Assembly (NCBI GenBank): GCA_900473415.1
Contig: UCLR01000007.1
Location: 186,001-250,000, forward strand
Reading direction: 5' to 3'
DNA length: 64,000 nt
DNA from: Hyphomicrobiales bacterium
Lineage (GTDB): Bacteria > Pseudomonadota > Alphaproteobacteria > Rhizobiales > Beijerinckiaceae
Shown one piece after another: positions 1 to 9,100 of the stretch. The notes under the pieces were generated by a model that saw only the letters and a list, made by a program, of their open reading frames with translations, was not told the DNA's origin and did no database searches. The translations under genes and the position numbers were made by a program. Each line of letters begins with the position of its first letter. Within the stretch, counting starts at the first letter, position 1.

Positions 1-29
1 CGCCGAGCGTGGCCCGGGAAAGGCGGAAC

Positions 30-1118
30 CTAGCGGTTCCTGCTCCGATAGAGCGTGATCCAATCGTCCGGCACGATGCCGCGGCACTCGCCCATCATGG
101 CGAGTTCGGTCTGCTCGAAGCGCTCGCCCGTCCAGGCATAGCCGCCGCTGACGCCGCAATCCCCGATGCCGCGCCCCTTGGAGAAGAAGGCGAGATGGCC
201 GGTGCGCGGGTCGAAGCTGGCATTCGTCAACTCGTTGCCGTCATTGCCCTCGCCATTCGGGAAGCGCATCGGCGCCGCCTTGCCGGGCTCGTTCTCAGGC
301 ATGATGAAGAACGACGAGGACAGGTTGTAGGCGCCGCGCGAGCAGGAGAGGGCGACGAGCATGCGCTTGTTGCCGAGCGCCCAGGCTGAATCGCTCTCGG
401 CAAGGTCGGAGGCGTCCTCGCAAGCATCGGGGGCGCGCTTCTTCAGCTCGGCGCGCATGAGCGCGGCCTGTGGCGCGGCCGCCTTCTTGTCGAGCATCGG
501 CGGCGCGGGCACGGCGGTCACGACCGGCAGCGCCGGCGCGGGCGGCACGGTCGCGTTCGCACCCTTGCGGACGAGCGCGGTGGTGGTGCCGATCCGGCCC
601 TGCTGTTCATCGATCCAGAGCATTGCCGCGACGGAGCCGGCGAGCGAAATGCTGCCCGTGACGCCTGGCGCGGTCACAATGAGCTTCGTCGCCTTGCGCG
701 CGGCCTCGATCAGCACAGCCGTGTCCTCGGCCGAGAAGGTCAGTGTCGCGACCTCGCCATCGCCATCACTGCCGAGGGGCAGAGACTTGCCGCCGGGCGG
801 AAAGGGGGAGCCGTCGAGCTTGAGTTGGGCGGTGGTCGGCGGCTTCTTCGATTCGCCGCGCAGCCTGAGCGCAAGGCGCGGGGCACTGTCCGGGCCGGCG
901 GCTCGCTCGATGCGCAGATAGGCGACCGTTGCGAAGGCATCGGCGGGCAGCGACAGGGCCGCGCAGGTCTTGACGTTGTCGCAGCCGGCCATCCAGTCGC
1001 GGAACGTCTTCGGCTCCGGTGCCGCAGCGAGAGCGAGCGTCGGAAGCAGGGCCAGGGCGGCGCCGAGCGCAGAGCCCTTCAAGCGATCAGGGCGCCTGTT
1101 CCCAGCGCTGCGCGGCAT
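30..1118 (-). CDS. DUF1176 family secreted protein
   Basis: A protein of about 362 aa with an N-terminal hydrophobic stretch ending in an Ala-rich cleavage-like site (LALAAAPEP), so probably exported to the periplasm. The body matches my recollection of the DUF1176 family: an N-terminal invasion-associated-like part with paired Cys (GCDNVKTCAAL), a Pro/Ala-rich linker near residue 200, and a C-terminal domain with several Cys and the ending DDWITLYRSR. The function is unknown. I chose the ATG at 1118 because GGGGGAAG lies just upstream. This start lies inside the 3' end of moaE, so the two are probably cotranscribed. Confidence 0.8.
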   Translation of the reverse strand: MPRSAGNRRPDRLKGSALGAALALLPTLALAAAPEPKTFRDWMAGCDNVKTCAALSLPADAFATVAYLRIERAAGPDSAPRLALRLRGESKKPPTTAQLKLDGSPFPPGGKSLPLGSDGDGEVATLTFSAEDTAVLIEAARKATKLIVTAPGVTGSISLAGSVAAMLWIDEQQGRIGTTTALVRKGANATVPPAPALPVVTAVPAPPMLDKKAAAPQAALMRAELKKRAPDACEDASDLAESDSAWALGNKRMLVALSCSRGAYNLSSSFFIMPENEPGKAAPMRFPNGEGNDGNELTNASFDPRTGHLAFFSKGRGIGDCGVSGGYAWTGERFEQTELAMMGECRGIVPDDWITLYRSRNR

Positions 1119-1551
1119 CGTCGTCTTCCCCCTTGGCCTCGACCCAGCCACCAAGCGTGCCGTCGATGCGGTGCTCGCGCTTCCAGAATGGGGCGCGGGT
1201 CTTGAGATAGTCCATCATGAAATCCGCGGCCTCGAAGGCGGCGCGGCGGTGCGCGGAGGCGGCAAGCACCAGCACGATCTGATCGCCCGGCCGGATCAAC
1301 CCGTAGCGATGGATCGCGACGAGGCCCATCAGCGGCCAGCGCGCCGCGGCCTCGGCGGCGACGCGGCCGATCTCCGCCTCCGCCATGCCGGGATAGTGCT
1401 CGAGCTCGAGACCTGCGAGCGTGCCGTTCTCGTCGCGGCAAAGGCCGGCGAAGGAGACGACGGCGCCGATATCGGCCCGGCCGGCGCTGAGCGCATCAAT
1501 CTCGTCCTGAAGCGAGAAATCCTCGTGCTGGATGCGGATGAGCGGGGTCAT
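1087..1551 (-). CDS. moaE: Molybdopterin synthase catalytic (large) subunit MoaE
   Basis: 154 aa, the usual MoaE length. MoaE works as a heterotetramer with MoaD and inserts two sulfurs into cyclic pyranopterin monophosphate to make molybdopterin in the cytoplasm. Family features visible include GAVVSFAGLCRDEN near residue 32, the HRYG segment (AIHRYGLIRPGD), ASAHRRAAFEA and the FMMDYLKTRAPFWKRE C-terminal region with the conserved KTRAPFWK lysines. It lies downstream of moaD on the same strand, separated by about 160 bp that hold a REP-like inverted repeat. A molybdenum enzyme that could use the cofactor is encoded at 47.9-49.0 kb. Confidence 0.95.
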   Translation of the reverse strand: MTPLIRIQHEDFSLQDEIDALSAGRADIGAVVSFAGLCRDENGTLAGLELEHYPGMAEAEIGRVAAEAAARWPLMGLVAIHRYGLIRPGDQIVLVLAASAHRRAAFEAADFMMDYLKTRAPFWKREHRIDGTLGGWVEAKGEDDDAAQRWEQAP

Positions 1552-1571
1552 GGCTCGATCCTTGTCAATCT

Positions 1572-1686
1572 GGGGCGCGCCGTAGGCGCGAACCCGGAAC
1601 CCACGACCGGGTGAGCGGCCCGCAATACGCAGCCATGCCCGCTGTGCCCAGTCGTGGGTGCCGGGTTCCGCGCTACGCGCGGCCCC
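1572..1686. repeat. REP-like long inverted repeat between moaD and moaE
   Basis: Two 36-base arms at 1572-1607 and 1651-1686 are reverse complements apart from about 9 mismatches, most of them inside small self-complementary GC boxes. The arm core (AACCCGGAACCCACGAC and its mate) and the end CCCCGGAATGACA resemble the repeat between rpsP and rimM. Its place between two genes of one operon suggests a mobile palindromic unit tolerated in transcribed spacers. Confidence 0.75.
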
Positions 1687-1713
1687 GGAATGACAGGGGG
1701 CGGTGACATGACT

Positions 1714-2007
1714 CTAGCCACCCGTCATCGGCGGGAAGAAGGCGATCTCGCGGGCATGGCCGAGTTGAGCACTCGGCTTGGCGTGGACATGGTCGAGCGC
1801 GGCGCGCACCACGGCCTCATTGGCGAAGGCCGTCTGATAGCCCTCGCCGCGCGCCTTCAGCCAGCGCACGAGGTCCGCGACCGTGGCAAGGTCGGCGGGA
1901 ATGTCGAGGGTCTCTTCGGGCAGGCCCACGCGCTCGCGCACCCAGGCGAAATAGACGATGCGGACCGGGCGGGTTCCGGCCGCCGCGATGGCTGCCGCGG
2001 TGCTCAT
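1714..2007 (-). CDS. moaD: Molybdopterin synthase sulfur carrier subunit MoaD
   Basis: 97 aa, ubiquitin-like fold. The protein ends in FFPPMTGG. The terminal Gly-Gly is the hallmark that is adenylated by MoeB and converted to a thiocarboxylate, the sulfur donor to MoaE. IVYFAWVRERVG near residue 17 is a typical first strand for MoaD. It sits 10 bp after pgsA and before moaE, an order I recall in other Hyphomicrobiales. The N-terminal 14 residues are Ala-rich and slightly longer than usual, so the true start could be a little further in. Confidence 0.93.
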   Translation of the reverse strand: MSTAAAIAAAGTRPVRIVYFAWVRERVGLPEETLDIPADLATVADLVRWLKARGEGYQTAFANEAVVRAALDHVHAKPSAQLGHAREIAFFPPMTGG

Positions 2008-2017
2008 GACAAAGTCT

Positions 2018-2629
2018 TCATGGCGTACGCTCGTCCTGCTCGACGAGATGGCGGATACCGGCGTTGAAATAGTCCCAGCCCGTGTAGATCGTCAGGCCGG
2101 CCGCCGCCCAGAGCAGCACGATGCCGATCGTGGTGTTGCCGGGCAGAACCTTGTCGCCGGCTGGCCCTGCGATCAAGAAGCCGAGCGCGAAGAGCTGCGC
2201 CGTCGTCTTCCATTTCGCGACCTTGCTGACAGGGACGCTGACCTTGAGGTCGGCCAGGAACTCGCGCAGGCCCGAGACCAGGATCTCGCGGCAGAGGATG
2301 ACGATGGCGGCCCAGAGCGTCCAGCCTTCGATCTGGCCGGTATAGACGAGCATCAGCAGCAAGGCGGCGACGAGGAGCTTGTCAGCGATGGGGTCCAGCA
2401 TGCGGCCGATGGCCGATTGCTGGCTCCAGGCGCGGGCGATGTAGCCATCGAGATAGTCCGTGATGGCGGCCAGCGTGTAGATCGCCAGGGCAATCCAGCG
2501 CATCCAGTCGTCACGAGGCCAGAACAAGATCGCCACGAGTGCCGGGATCGCCAGGATCCGGCCGTAGGTGAGAAGGTTGGGCAGCGACCAAGGGCCCCGC
2601 CGTCTGATGGCGTCTGGAAGAATCGTCAC
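2018..2629 (-). CDS. pgsA: CDP-diacylglycerol--glycerol-3-phosphate 3-phosphatidyltransferase
   Basis: Integral membrane enzyme for the committed step of phosphatidylglycerol synthesis. It carries the complete CDP-alcohol phosphotransferase signature: DYLDGYIAR, then after the required spacing GRMLDPIADK, giving the D-D-G-A-R-G-D-D pattern around residues 60-85. About five to six hydrophobic segments are visible. I prefer the GTG at 2629 (protein starting MTILPDAIRR), but a TTG at 2641 is also open and neither has a strong ribosome site. It lies between uvrC and moaD on the same strand. Confidence 0.93.
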   Translation of the reverse strand: MTILPDAIRRRGPWSLPNLLTYGRILAIPALVAILFWPRDDWMRWIALAIYTLAAITDYLDGYIARAWSQQSAIGRMLDPIADKLLVAALLLMLVYTGQIEGWTLWAAIVILCREILVSGLREFLADLKVSVPVSKVAKWKTTAQLFALGFLIAGPAGDKVLPGNTTIGIVLLWAAAGLTIYTGWDYFNAGIRHLVEQDERTP

Positions 2630-2695
2630 GGCGAGAACCAAAGCAGCGCGACCATGACAGCGTCAACACGCAAAGCCGCGAGGCGACCAAGCGCC

Positions 2696-4801
2696 TCAGG
2701 CATCATGGAAGAAATTATGGACCGCCTTGGCAGTGGCCGCATTGACGCCGGGCGTGCGCATCAGGTCGTCGAGCTTGGCGCGCTGGATCGCCTTCACCGT
2801 GCCGAAATGCAGCAGAAGGGCGCGTTTGCGTGAGGGGCCGATGCCGGGAATCTCGTCGAGGGGGTTCTTCATCGTCTCGCGCTTGCGCTTCGCCCGGTGG
2901 GTGCCGATGGCGAAGCGGTGAGCTTCGTCGCGCAGTCGCTGGATGAAATAGAGGGCGGGGTCGCGTGGCTGCAGCTTGAAGGGCTCGCGGCCACTCATAT
3001 GGAAAGTCTCGCGCATGGCATTGCGGTCAGCGCCCTTGGCGATGGCGACGAGCGGGATGTCGCTGGCGTTGAGCTCGGCCATGATCCGGCGCGCTGCCTC
3101 GAACTGGCCCTTGCCGCCATCGACGATGACGAGGTCGGGGCGAGAGGGGAAGCCATTCTCGTCCTTCCGCGGCTTCGCCTTGCGGCTTTTGCCGCGCGGG
3201 ACGTCATCCTGCGGAGCGCCGTCAGGCGCGTTTCCAAGGCCGCTTTCGGAGGCCCCATCGCTTTCTGGCGCTGCCGGCGTGGCCGCTTCGGAATCGGGGC
3301 CAAGCGAAATGCCGCTCTCCTTCGCCAGCCGCGCAAATCTGCGTGTCAGCACCTCGCGCATCATGCCGAAATCGTCGCCGGCGATGGTGTCGGTCGAGAT
3401 ATTGAAGGTGCGGTACTGGTTCTTCACGAAGCCTTCCGGCCCGGCGACGATCATGCCGCCGACGGCGTTCGTGCCCATGATGTGGGAGTTGTCATAGACC
3501 TCGACACGGCGCGGCGCGGTCTCCATGCCGAAGGCGGCGCCGAGCGCGGCGAGCAGCGATTGCTGCCCGGCATTCTCCGCGAGTTTGCGCGAAAGCGCTT
3601 CATGGGCGTTCTTCACGGCATGGGCCATCAGGTCGGCGCGCTCGCCGCGCTTCGGGTTCGCGACCTCGACCTTGCGGCCGGCTCGGGCCGATAAAGCCTG
3701 GCCGATCAGCTCGATCTCCTCGACCGGATGCGAGAGCAGCACGAGGCGCGGCGGCGGCTTGTCGTCGTAGAACTGGGCGACGACGGAGGCCAGCACCTCG
3801 GCCGGCGTCAGCGAGCGGTCGGCGCGCGGGAAGAGGGCGCGGTTGCCCCAGTTCTGGTGATTGCGGAAGAAGAAGATCTCGACGCAGAATTGCCCGGCCT
3901 GCTCGTCGATGGCGAAGACATCGGCCTCCTCCACCCCTTGCGTGTTGATGTCCTGCCCGGCCTGCACGGCCGAGAGCGCGGCGAGGCGGTCGCGGTAGCG
4001 CGCCGCCTTCTCGAATTCGAGCTCCTCCGCGGCCGCCTGCATGCGGGCCGAGAGCAGTTGCTTCACGGATGAAGAGCGGCCGGAGAGGAAGTCGCGCGCC
4101 TGGCCGGCGAGCGCCTGATAGTCGGGGATCGAGATCTCCCCGGTGCAGGGGCCGGCGCAGCGCTTGATCTGGTAGAGCAGGCAGGGGCGCGTGCGGTTCT
4201 CGTAGAAGGAATCCGAGCATGTGCGGATCAGGAAGGCCTTCTGCAGCGCGTCGATGGTGCGCGTCACCGCCCAGACCGAGGCGAAGGGGCCGAAATAATC
4301 GCCCTTGCGGTGGCGCGAGCCGCGATGCTTCAGGATCGCGGGGGCATCATGGTCGCCGGTCAGCAGGATATAGGGGAACGACTTGTCGTCGCGCAGCAGC
4401 ACGTTGTAGCGCGGCCTGAGCTGCTTGATCAGGTTCGACTCGAGCAGCAGCGCCTCGGTCTCGGTGCCGGTGGTGACGAACTCCATATTCGCCGTCTCGG
4501 CGATCATCCGGGCGACGGCGTTGGTGTGCGCCATGCCGCGGGCATAGGACGTCACGCGGTTCTTCAGGCTCTTGGCCTTGCCGACATAGAGGACCTCGCC
4601 GGCACGATCGAACATCCGGTAGACGCCCGGCCTGTTCGGCAGGTGCTTGGCGAATTGCTGGATGACCTCGATGCCGGCCTTGAGTGCGCCGGGCGCGGCC
4701 TCCAGATCGAGAACGGGTTCTGCGGCCGGGAGGGCCTCCTCCTCGTCCTCGAACTCGTCCTGGGGCAGATCATCCTGACGTTCGCGACTCATGGCTTGCA
4801 T
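2696..4801 (-). CDS. uvrC: Excinuclease ABC subunit C
   Basis: About 700 aa; makes both incisions in UvrABC nucleotide excision repair. The order of domains is complete: GIY-YIG nuclease (GVYRMF...[13 protein letters not shown], about residues 57-85), conserved Cys cluster [16 protein letters not shown] motif about residues 240-275, the RNase H-like nuclease with YDNSHIMGT and [10 protein letters not shown], and C-terminal helix-hairpin-helix ([17 protein letters not shown]). It is longer than E. coli UvrC because of an acidic N-terminal extension of about 40 aa and a Ser/Pro/Lys-rich insertion of about 65 aa inside the second nuclease domain. An inner start at 4792 is possible. Confidence 0.96.
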   Translation of the reverse strand: MQAMSRERQDDLPQDEFEDEEEALPAAEPVLDLEAAPGALKAGIEVIQQFAKHLPNRPGVYRMFDRAGEVLYVGKAKSLKNRVTSYARGMAHTNAVARMIAETANMEFVTTGTETEALLLESNLIKQLRPRYNVLLRDDKSFPYILLTGDHDAPAILKHRGSRHRKGDYFGPFASVWAVTRTIDALQKAFLIRTCSDSFYENRTRPCLLYQIKRCAGPCTGEISIPDYQALAGQARDFLSGRSSSVKQLLSARMQAAAEELEFEKAARYRDRLAALSAVQAGQDINTQGVEEADVFAIDEQAGQFCVEIFFFRNHQNWGNRALFPRADRSLTPAEVLASVVAQFYDDKPPPRLVLLSHPVEEIELIGQALSARAGRKVEVANPKRGERADLMAHAVKNAHEALSRKLAENAGQQSLLAALGAAFGMETAPRRVEVYDNSHIMGTNAVGGMIVAGPEGFVKNQYRTFNISTDTIAGDDFGMMREVLTRRFARLAKESGISLGPDSEAATPAAPESDGASESGLGNAPDGAPQDDVPRGKSRKAKPRKDENGFPSRPDLVIVDGGKGQFEAARRIMAELNASDIPLVAIAKGADRNAMRETFHMSGREPFKLQPRDPALYFIQRLRDEAHRFAIGTHRAKRKRETMKNPLDEIPGIGPSRKRALLLHFGTVKAIQRAKLDDLMRTPGVNAATAKAVHNFFHDA

Positions 4802-4867
4802 GTAGGATGCGCGAGGCGTTTCGTCATGTCAGGAGCGGGATGAGAATTTGGTCCGGTGCGTGCCTCA

Positions 4868-5377
4868 ATGCAGATGAAAATCGTTCGATGGCCTCTTATT
4901 GCGCTCATCCTGGTAACGCTCGTCGCATGCGATCGGCTGGTGCGGGAAGTAAAAGTCGATCTGCCATTCGCGGAAGCGGCTGCGTATGTCGAAGTTTGGT
5001 CGGACGGGATCGAGAGCCGGTACGAACTCGCGGTCAAGAACCGTTTTGGCGAAGCGAGGACAAAAATGTGGGCCGACTGGGGGCCGCCGACACGGGCAAA
5101 TTTTTATGTGACGCCCGAGAATTTCCTCGTCGTCATAGGCGGCGCTGGTTGCTGTTACGGATTTCAAATCGGTGAGAAAAAGCCTCCTAGAGAAATGGAT
5201 TTCTCTGAATATCGACATCTTGATTCAGAGAGGTGGACATATCTCGGTGCTGTTTCCAAAGACCGGCCAGGCGAATCAAGATTCTTCGCGCCGAACGAAA
5301 TGCGAGAATGCATCTCGAATTATGGCGTCGAGGGTGATGCTCGTCGCGCACGGTTTCAAGTGCTCGGCACATGCTGA
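4868..5377 (+). CDS. Hypothetical lipoprotein
   Basis: About 169 aa with no family I recognise. The N-terminus has a charged start, a hydrophobic run and the lipobox LVAC at about residues 22-25 followed by Asp, so it should be lipid-modified (an Asp at +2 is, in enterobacteria, an inner-membrane retention signal). The mature part has a CC pair (GAGCCYGF) and a C-terminal Cys pair (RECISNYG...VLGTC). Base composition is visibly poorer in GC than in the flanking genes, which hints at recent acquisition. Alternative starts are GTG 4856 and ATG 4874. Confidence 0.6.
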   Translation: MQMKIVRWPLIALILVTLVACDRLVREVKVDLPFAEAAAYVEVWSDGIESRYELAVKNRFGEARTKMWADWGPPTRANFYVTPENFLVVIGGAGCCYGFQIGEKKPPREMDFSEYRHLDSERWTYLGAVSKDRPGESRFFAPNEMRECISNYGVEGDARRARFQVLGTC

Positions 5378-5401
5378 TGATAGCCTTTAAGGAAGAAACC
5401 A

Positions 5402-6418
5402 ATGCCTGAGGATAATCTCCGCATCGTCCTCGCCTCCCGCCCCGACGGCCGACCCAAGCCGGAGAACTTCCGGCTGGAGCACGTCGCCGTCCCTGCGCCG
5501 TCCGAGGGCGAGGTGCTGCTGGCGATCCGCTACCTCTCGCTCGACCCCTATATGCGCGGCCGGATCAGCGCGGCGAAATCCTATGCCGCTTCGACCGAGA
5601 TCGGGGAGGTGATGACAGGCGGGACCGTCGGGGAGGTGGTCGAGAGCCGGCATCCCGATTTCAAGCCCGGCGATTTCGCGCTGTCCCATTCCGGCTGGCA
5701 GTCCCATGCGGTGGCGGCCGGCAGCGCGCTACGCAAGCTCGATCCGAAGGCCGCGCCGCTGACGACGGCGCTCGGCGTGCTCGGCATGCCGGGCTTCACC
5801 GCCTATGCCGGGCTGCTCACGATCGGCCAGCCCAAGCCGGGCGAGACCGTGGTCGTCGCCGCGGCGAGCGGGCCGGTCGGCTCGGCGGTCGGGCAGATCG
5901 CCCGGATCAAGGGCGCGCGGGCCGTGGGCATCGCCGGCGGGCCGGAGAAATGCGCCTATGTGAGGGAGAATTTCGGCTTCGACGCGGTGATCGATCACCG
6001 CGATCCCGATCTCGCGGCCAAGCTGGCGGCGGCCTGCCCGAATGGCATCGACGTCTATTTCGAGAATGTCGGCGGCCATGTCTGGGACGCCGTCTTCCCG
6101 CTGTTCAACATGTTCGCCCGGATACCGGTCTGCGGGCTCGTCGCGCAATACAATGCGTCGGGGGATTTCCCCGGCCCGGACCGGCTGCCCGTGCTGATGC
6201 GGCAGGTGCTGTCGAAGAGCCTGATGATCCGCGGCTTCATCCAGCGCGAATTCGCCGAAGCGCAGGCGCCGACCTTCCGCCGGGAGATGGCGGGCTGGAT
6301 CGCTGAAGGTTCGGTCAAGTACAAGGAAGACATCGTCGAAGGGTTGCCGAACGCGCCCGAAGCCTTCATCGGGCTGCTCGAAGGGCGGAATTTCGGGAAG
6401 CTGGTGGTCAAGCTGTGA
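5402..6418 (+). CDS. NADP-dependent medium-chain reductase (CurA/PTGR-like)
   Basis: 338 aa, the usual length of the zinc-free leukotriene B4 dehydrogenase / curcumin reductase branch of the MDR superfamily. These enzymes reduce alpha,beta-unsaturated carbonyls with NADPH. Seen: the PYMRGR motif near residue 50, the nucleotide-binding loop AASGPVGSAVGQIARIKG near 153, the DVYFENVGG segment near 220, and the C-terminal YKEDIVEGLPNAPEAF typical of the group. The GHE and Cys-rich zinc ligands of classical alcohol dehydrogenases are absent. It starts 24 bp after the lipoprotein gene, with AAGGAAG before the ATG. Confidence 0.9.
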   Translation: MPEDNLRIVLASRPDGRPKPENFRLEHVAVPAPSEGEVLLAIRYLSLDPYMRGRISAAKSYAASTEIGEVMTGGTVGEVVESRHPDFKPGDFALSHSGWQSHAVAAGSALRKLDPKAAPLTTALGVLGMPGFTAYAGLLTIGQPKPGETVVVAAASGPVGSAVGQIARIKGARAVGIAGGPEKCAYVRENFGFDAVIDHRDPDLAAKLAAACPNGIDVYFENVGGHVWDAVFPLFNMFARIPVCGLVAQYNASGDFPGPDRLPVLMRQVLSKSLMIRGFIQREFAEAQAPTFRREMAGWIAEGSVKYKEDIVEGLPNAPEAFIGLLEGRNFGKLVVKL

Positions 6419-6629
6419 CGATGCGCTGGGCTTGGGCCCCGCGGCCAACTCGCTATTCCTCGGTTGCGTTGAGTTGACGCTGCGTAATAATTCGCCGTGT
6501 CGCGCGGATTTGTCCAGATCACGGAAGCGCATTCACGATAGTCAGAATTCACTGCGTTATCCTGGCCTGCTCAAAGAGGTCATATGATCGCAATTTGAGG
6601 AAACGTCGAAAAAACAATCGGAGGGTAAG

Positions 6630-8060
6630 ATGGCTGCCAGCTTTTTTATCGCCTCTCTATGCGCTCTTCTGGGATCATTTCTTGCCACAGCGGCCGTAGC
6701 TCAAAGCCCCGCGCCGACCGAGGCCGAGGCCCATTCGATCGGCGTCGACGCTTATATTTACCTCTACCCGCTGGTCACGATGGACGTCACACGACGGCAG
6801 GCCACGAACATCGAGGCCGGCAAGGTCTTCGGGCGAGGGCCGATGAACATGTTCGTCAACGTGCCGGCGTTCCCGCCCGCCGATTTCAGGGATGTCGTCC
6901 GGCCCAACTTCGACACCCTGTACTCGATCGCCTGGATCGACATGTCGAAGGATGCCGCCGTCGTCTCCGTGCCCGACACCGGGGGACGGTTTTACCTCCT
7001 GCCGATGCTCGACATGTGGTCGGACGTGTTCGCATCGCCCGGCTGGCGCACGACCGGGACGCAGGCCGGCAACTTCCTGCTCACGCCGCCGAAATGGAGC
7101 GGCACGATTCCAGACGGGATGACGCGGATCGATGCTCCGACACCGACGGTCTGGATCATCGGCCGGACCAAGACGGACGGGCCGCCCGACTATGATGCGG
7201 TCCATAAGATCCAGGCCGGCTACAAGGTCACGCTGCTGTCGGATTGGGGCAAGGCGCCCCGCGCCGCGGAGGTGAAGATCGACCCGAATGTCGACATGAA
7301 GACCGCGCCGAAGCAGCAGGTCGATACGATGCCGGCGGCCCAGTATTTCGCCTATGCCGCCGAGCTTCTGAAGCTCCACCCGCCGCATCTCACCGACCAG
7401 CCGATCATCGCGCAGATGAAGCGCATCGGTATCGAGCCCGGCAAGAGCTTCGATGTCGAGAAGCTCTCGCCGGCCGTGAGGAACGGCCTCCAAGGAACAC
7501 CGGAGGCTGCACGCAAGCTGATGGAGTGGAAGGTTCCGACGCTGGCGCGCGTTGCGAACCATTGGTCGATGAACACCGACACGATGGGCGTCTACGGCAA
7601 CTATTATCTCAAGCGGGCCATCGTGGCGCAGGTCGGGCTCGGCGCGAACTTGCCGGAGGATGCGATCTACCCGCTCAATCTGGGCGATGAAGCCGGCAGG
7701 CCGCTGGATGGCGGCAGCAAATACACGGTCCAGTTCGAGAGAGGAGCGGCGCCGCCGGTCAACGCGTTCTGGTCGATCACCCTCTATGACCAGGAAGGCT
7801 TTCAGGTCGCCAACAGCCTCAATCGCTTTGCTGTGAGCAGCTGGATGCCGTTCAAGTACAATCCTGACGGCTCCCTGACGCTGTATCTGCAAAATGAGAG
7901 CCCTGGCCCGGACAGAGAGGCAAACTGGCTCCCGGCGCCGAAAGGCCCCTTCAACCTGACGATGCGGCTCTATGGTCCTAGGTCGGAAGCGCTGACAGGG
8001 CGCTGGAATCCGCCGCCCGTGACGAAAGTTCAGGGGCTTCCGGCGCTGGTCGGCCAATAA
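6630..8060 (+). CDS. Secreted DUF1254/DUF1214 protein
   Basis: 476 aa with a signal peptide (hydrophobic run to about residue 24, cleavage after AVAQ). The N-terminal half carries the DUF1254 pattern (DAYIYLYPLVTMDVTRRQ, FDTLYSIAWIDM, YLLPMLDMWSDVF). The C-terminal half carries DUF1214 (PPVNAFWSITLYDQEGFQ, YNPDGSLTLYLQ, NWLPAPKGPFNLTMRLYGP). The biochemical role is unknown. A good ribosome site GGAGGG stands 5 bp before the ATG. The preceding 211 bp gap is AT-richer than its surroundings and presumably holds the promoter, but I could not fix its elements. Confidence 0.85.
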   Translation: MAASFFIASLCALLGSFLATAAVAQSPAPTEAEAHSIGVDAYIYLYPLVTMDVTRRQATNIEAGKVFGRGPMNMFVNVPAFPPADFRDVVRPNFDTLYSIAWIDMSKDAAVVSVPDTGGRFYLLPMLDMWSDVFASPGWRTTGTQAGNFLLTPPKWSGTIPDGMTRIDAPTPTVWIIGRTKTDGPPDYDAVHKIQAGYKVTLLSDWGKAPRAAEVKIDPNVDMKTAPKQQVDTMPAAQYFAYAAELLKLHPPHLTDQPIIAQMKRIGIEPGKSFDVEKLSPAVRNGLQGTPEAARKLMEWKVPTLARVANHWSMNTDTMGVYGNYYLKRAIVAQVGLGANLPEDAIYPLNLGDEAGRPLDGGSKYTVQFERGAAPPVNAFWSITLYDQEGFQVANSLNRFAVSSWMPFKYNPDGSLTLYLQNESPGPDREANWLPAPKGPFNLTMRLYGPRSEALTGRWNPPPVTKVQGLPALVGQ

Positions 8061-8221
8061 CCTCGAGGCTCATCGAACTGGGCTTCCACGAGGCGTTTAC
8101 TGGCCGCCGTCGCCGCATGGCTTGAGCCGGAGAGCTGCTTCCGGTCGCATTGATTTGGCCCCTGCCTGGGCCGGCAGGCAGCCTTTTCGCTTGACCGCAT
8201 CGCGGCCGGGCGGCCATCACC

Positions 8222-9100
8222 ATGCGCCTGCTGCCGGATATTCCCATGCCCGTCTTCGCGATTCCCTTCCCGATGATAGACCCCGTCGCGGTCCAGTTTG
8301 GCCCCCTGGCGGTCAAATGGTACGGGCTCGCCTATGTGGTGGGGCTGATCGGCGGCTGGTGGTATGCGCGCCGGCTCGTCTCCACCGCCCGGCTCTGGGG
8401 CGGGCGGGCGCGGCCGAAGCCGGAAGAGCTCGACGACATGCTGCTCTTCGTCGCGCTCGGCGTCGTGCTCGGCGGGCGGCTCGGCTTCGTGCTGTTCTAC
8501 GATCTCGAGCGCTATCTCGCCCGGCCTCAGGATATCATCGCGATCTGGCAGGGCGGCATGTCGTTCCATGGCGGGCTGCTCGGCGCGACGCTGGGCCTGT
8601 GGCTCTTCGCGCGGAGGCGGGGCTATCCGGCGCTGTCGGTGTTCGATCTGGCGGCGGCGGTGGTGCCGATCGGGCTGTTCCTGGGGCGCGTCGCCAATTT
8701 CATCAATGGAGAGCTCTGGGGCCGGCCGGCGCCGGACGTGCCCTGGGCGATGATCTTTCCGCATGGCGGGCCGGTGCCGCGCCATCCGAGCCAGCTCTAC
8801 GAGGCGCTGGGCGAAGGCATCCTGCTCTTCCTGCTCGTGAACCTGCTGGTCCGCTTGGGAGGTTTCAAGCGCCCGGGCTTCGTCGCCGGCGTCTTCGGCA
8901 TGGGCTATGCGGTGGCGCGCATCGTCTGCGAGTTCTTCCGCGAGCCCGACCCGCAGCTCGGCTTCCTGTTCGGCGGCTCGGTCGACGCGCTCTCGGGCGG
9001 CATCACCATGGGCATGCTGCTCTCGCTGCCGGTCTTCTTCGCCGGGCTCTGGCTCGCGCTGCGCAGCCGGGGCGGCGGGAAGGTCAGGGCGCAGGCGTGA
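8222..9100 (+). CDS. lgt: Prolipoprotein diacylglyceryl transferase
   Basis: 292 aa, multi-pass inner-membrane enzyme that transfers diacylglycerol from phosphatidylglycerol to the lipobox Cys of prolipoproteins. Diagnostic pieces: the WYG segment near residue 39, FHGGLLGA near 116, the Lgt signature GRVANFINGELWG near 157, and HPSQLYEA near 187. ATG 8246 (MPVFAIPFP) is an alternative start. The stop TGA overlaps the GTG start of the next gene by four bases, so they are translationally coupled. The window also encodes Lgt substrates (lipoproteins at 4.9 and 55 kb) and PgsA, which makes the lipid donor. Confidence 0.95.
   Translation: MRLLPDIPMPVFAIPFPMIDPVAVQFGPLAVKWYGLAYVVGLIGGWWYARRLVSTARLWGGRARPKPEELDDMLLFVALGVVLGGRLGFVLFYDLERYLARPQDIIAIWQGGMSFHGGLLGATLGLWLFARRRGYPALSVFDLAAAVVPIGLFLGRVANFINGELWGRPAPDVPWAMIFPHGGPVPRHPSQLYEALGEGILLFLLVNLLVRLGGFKRPGFVAGVFGMGYAVARIVCEFFREPDPQLGFLFGGSVDALSGGITMGMLLSLPVFFAGLWLALRSRGGGKVRAQA

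Noticed and set aside
8122..9096. N-terminal half of a 688-codon frame leading into the MidA-like methyltransferase, suggesting a fusion
   Set aside because: This part overlaps lgt in another frame and has no domain features. The GTG overlapping the lgt stop is the natural start.
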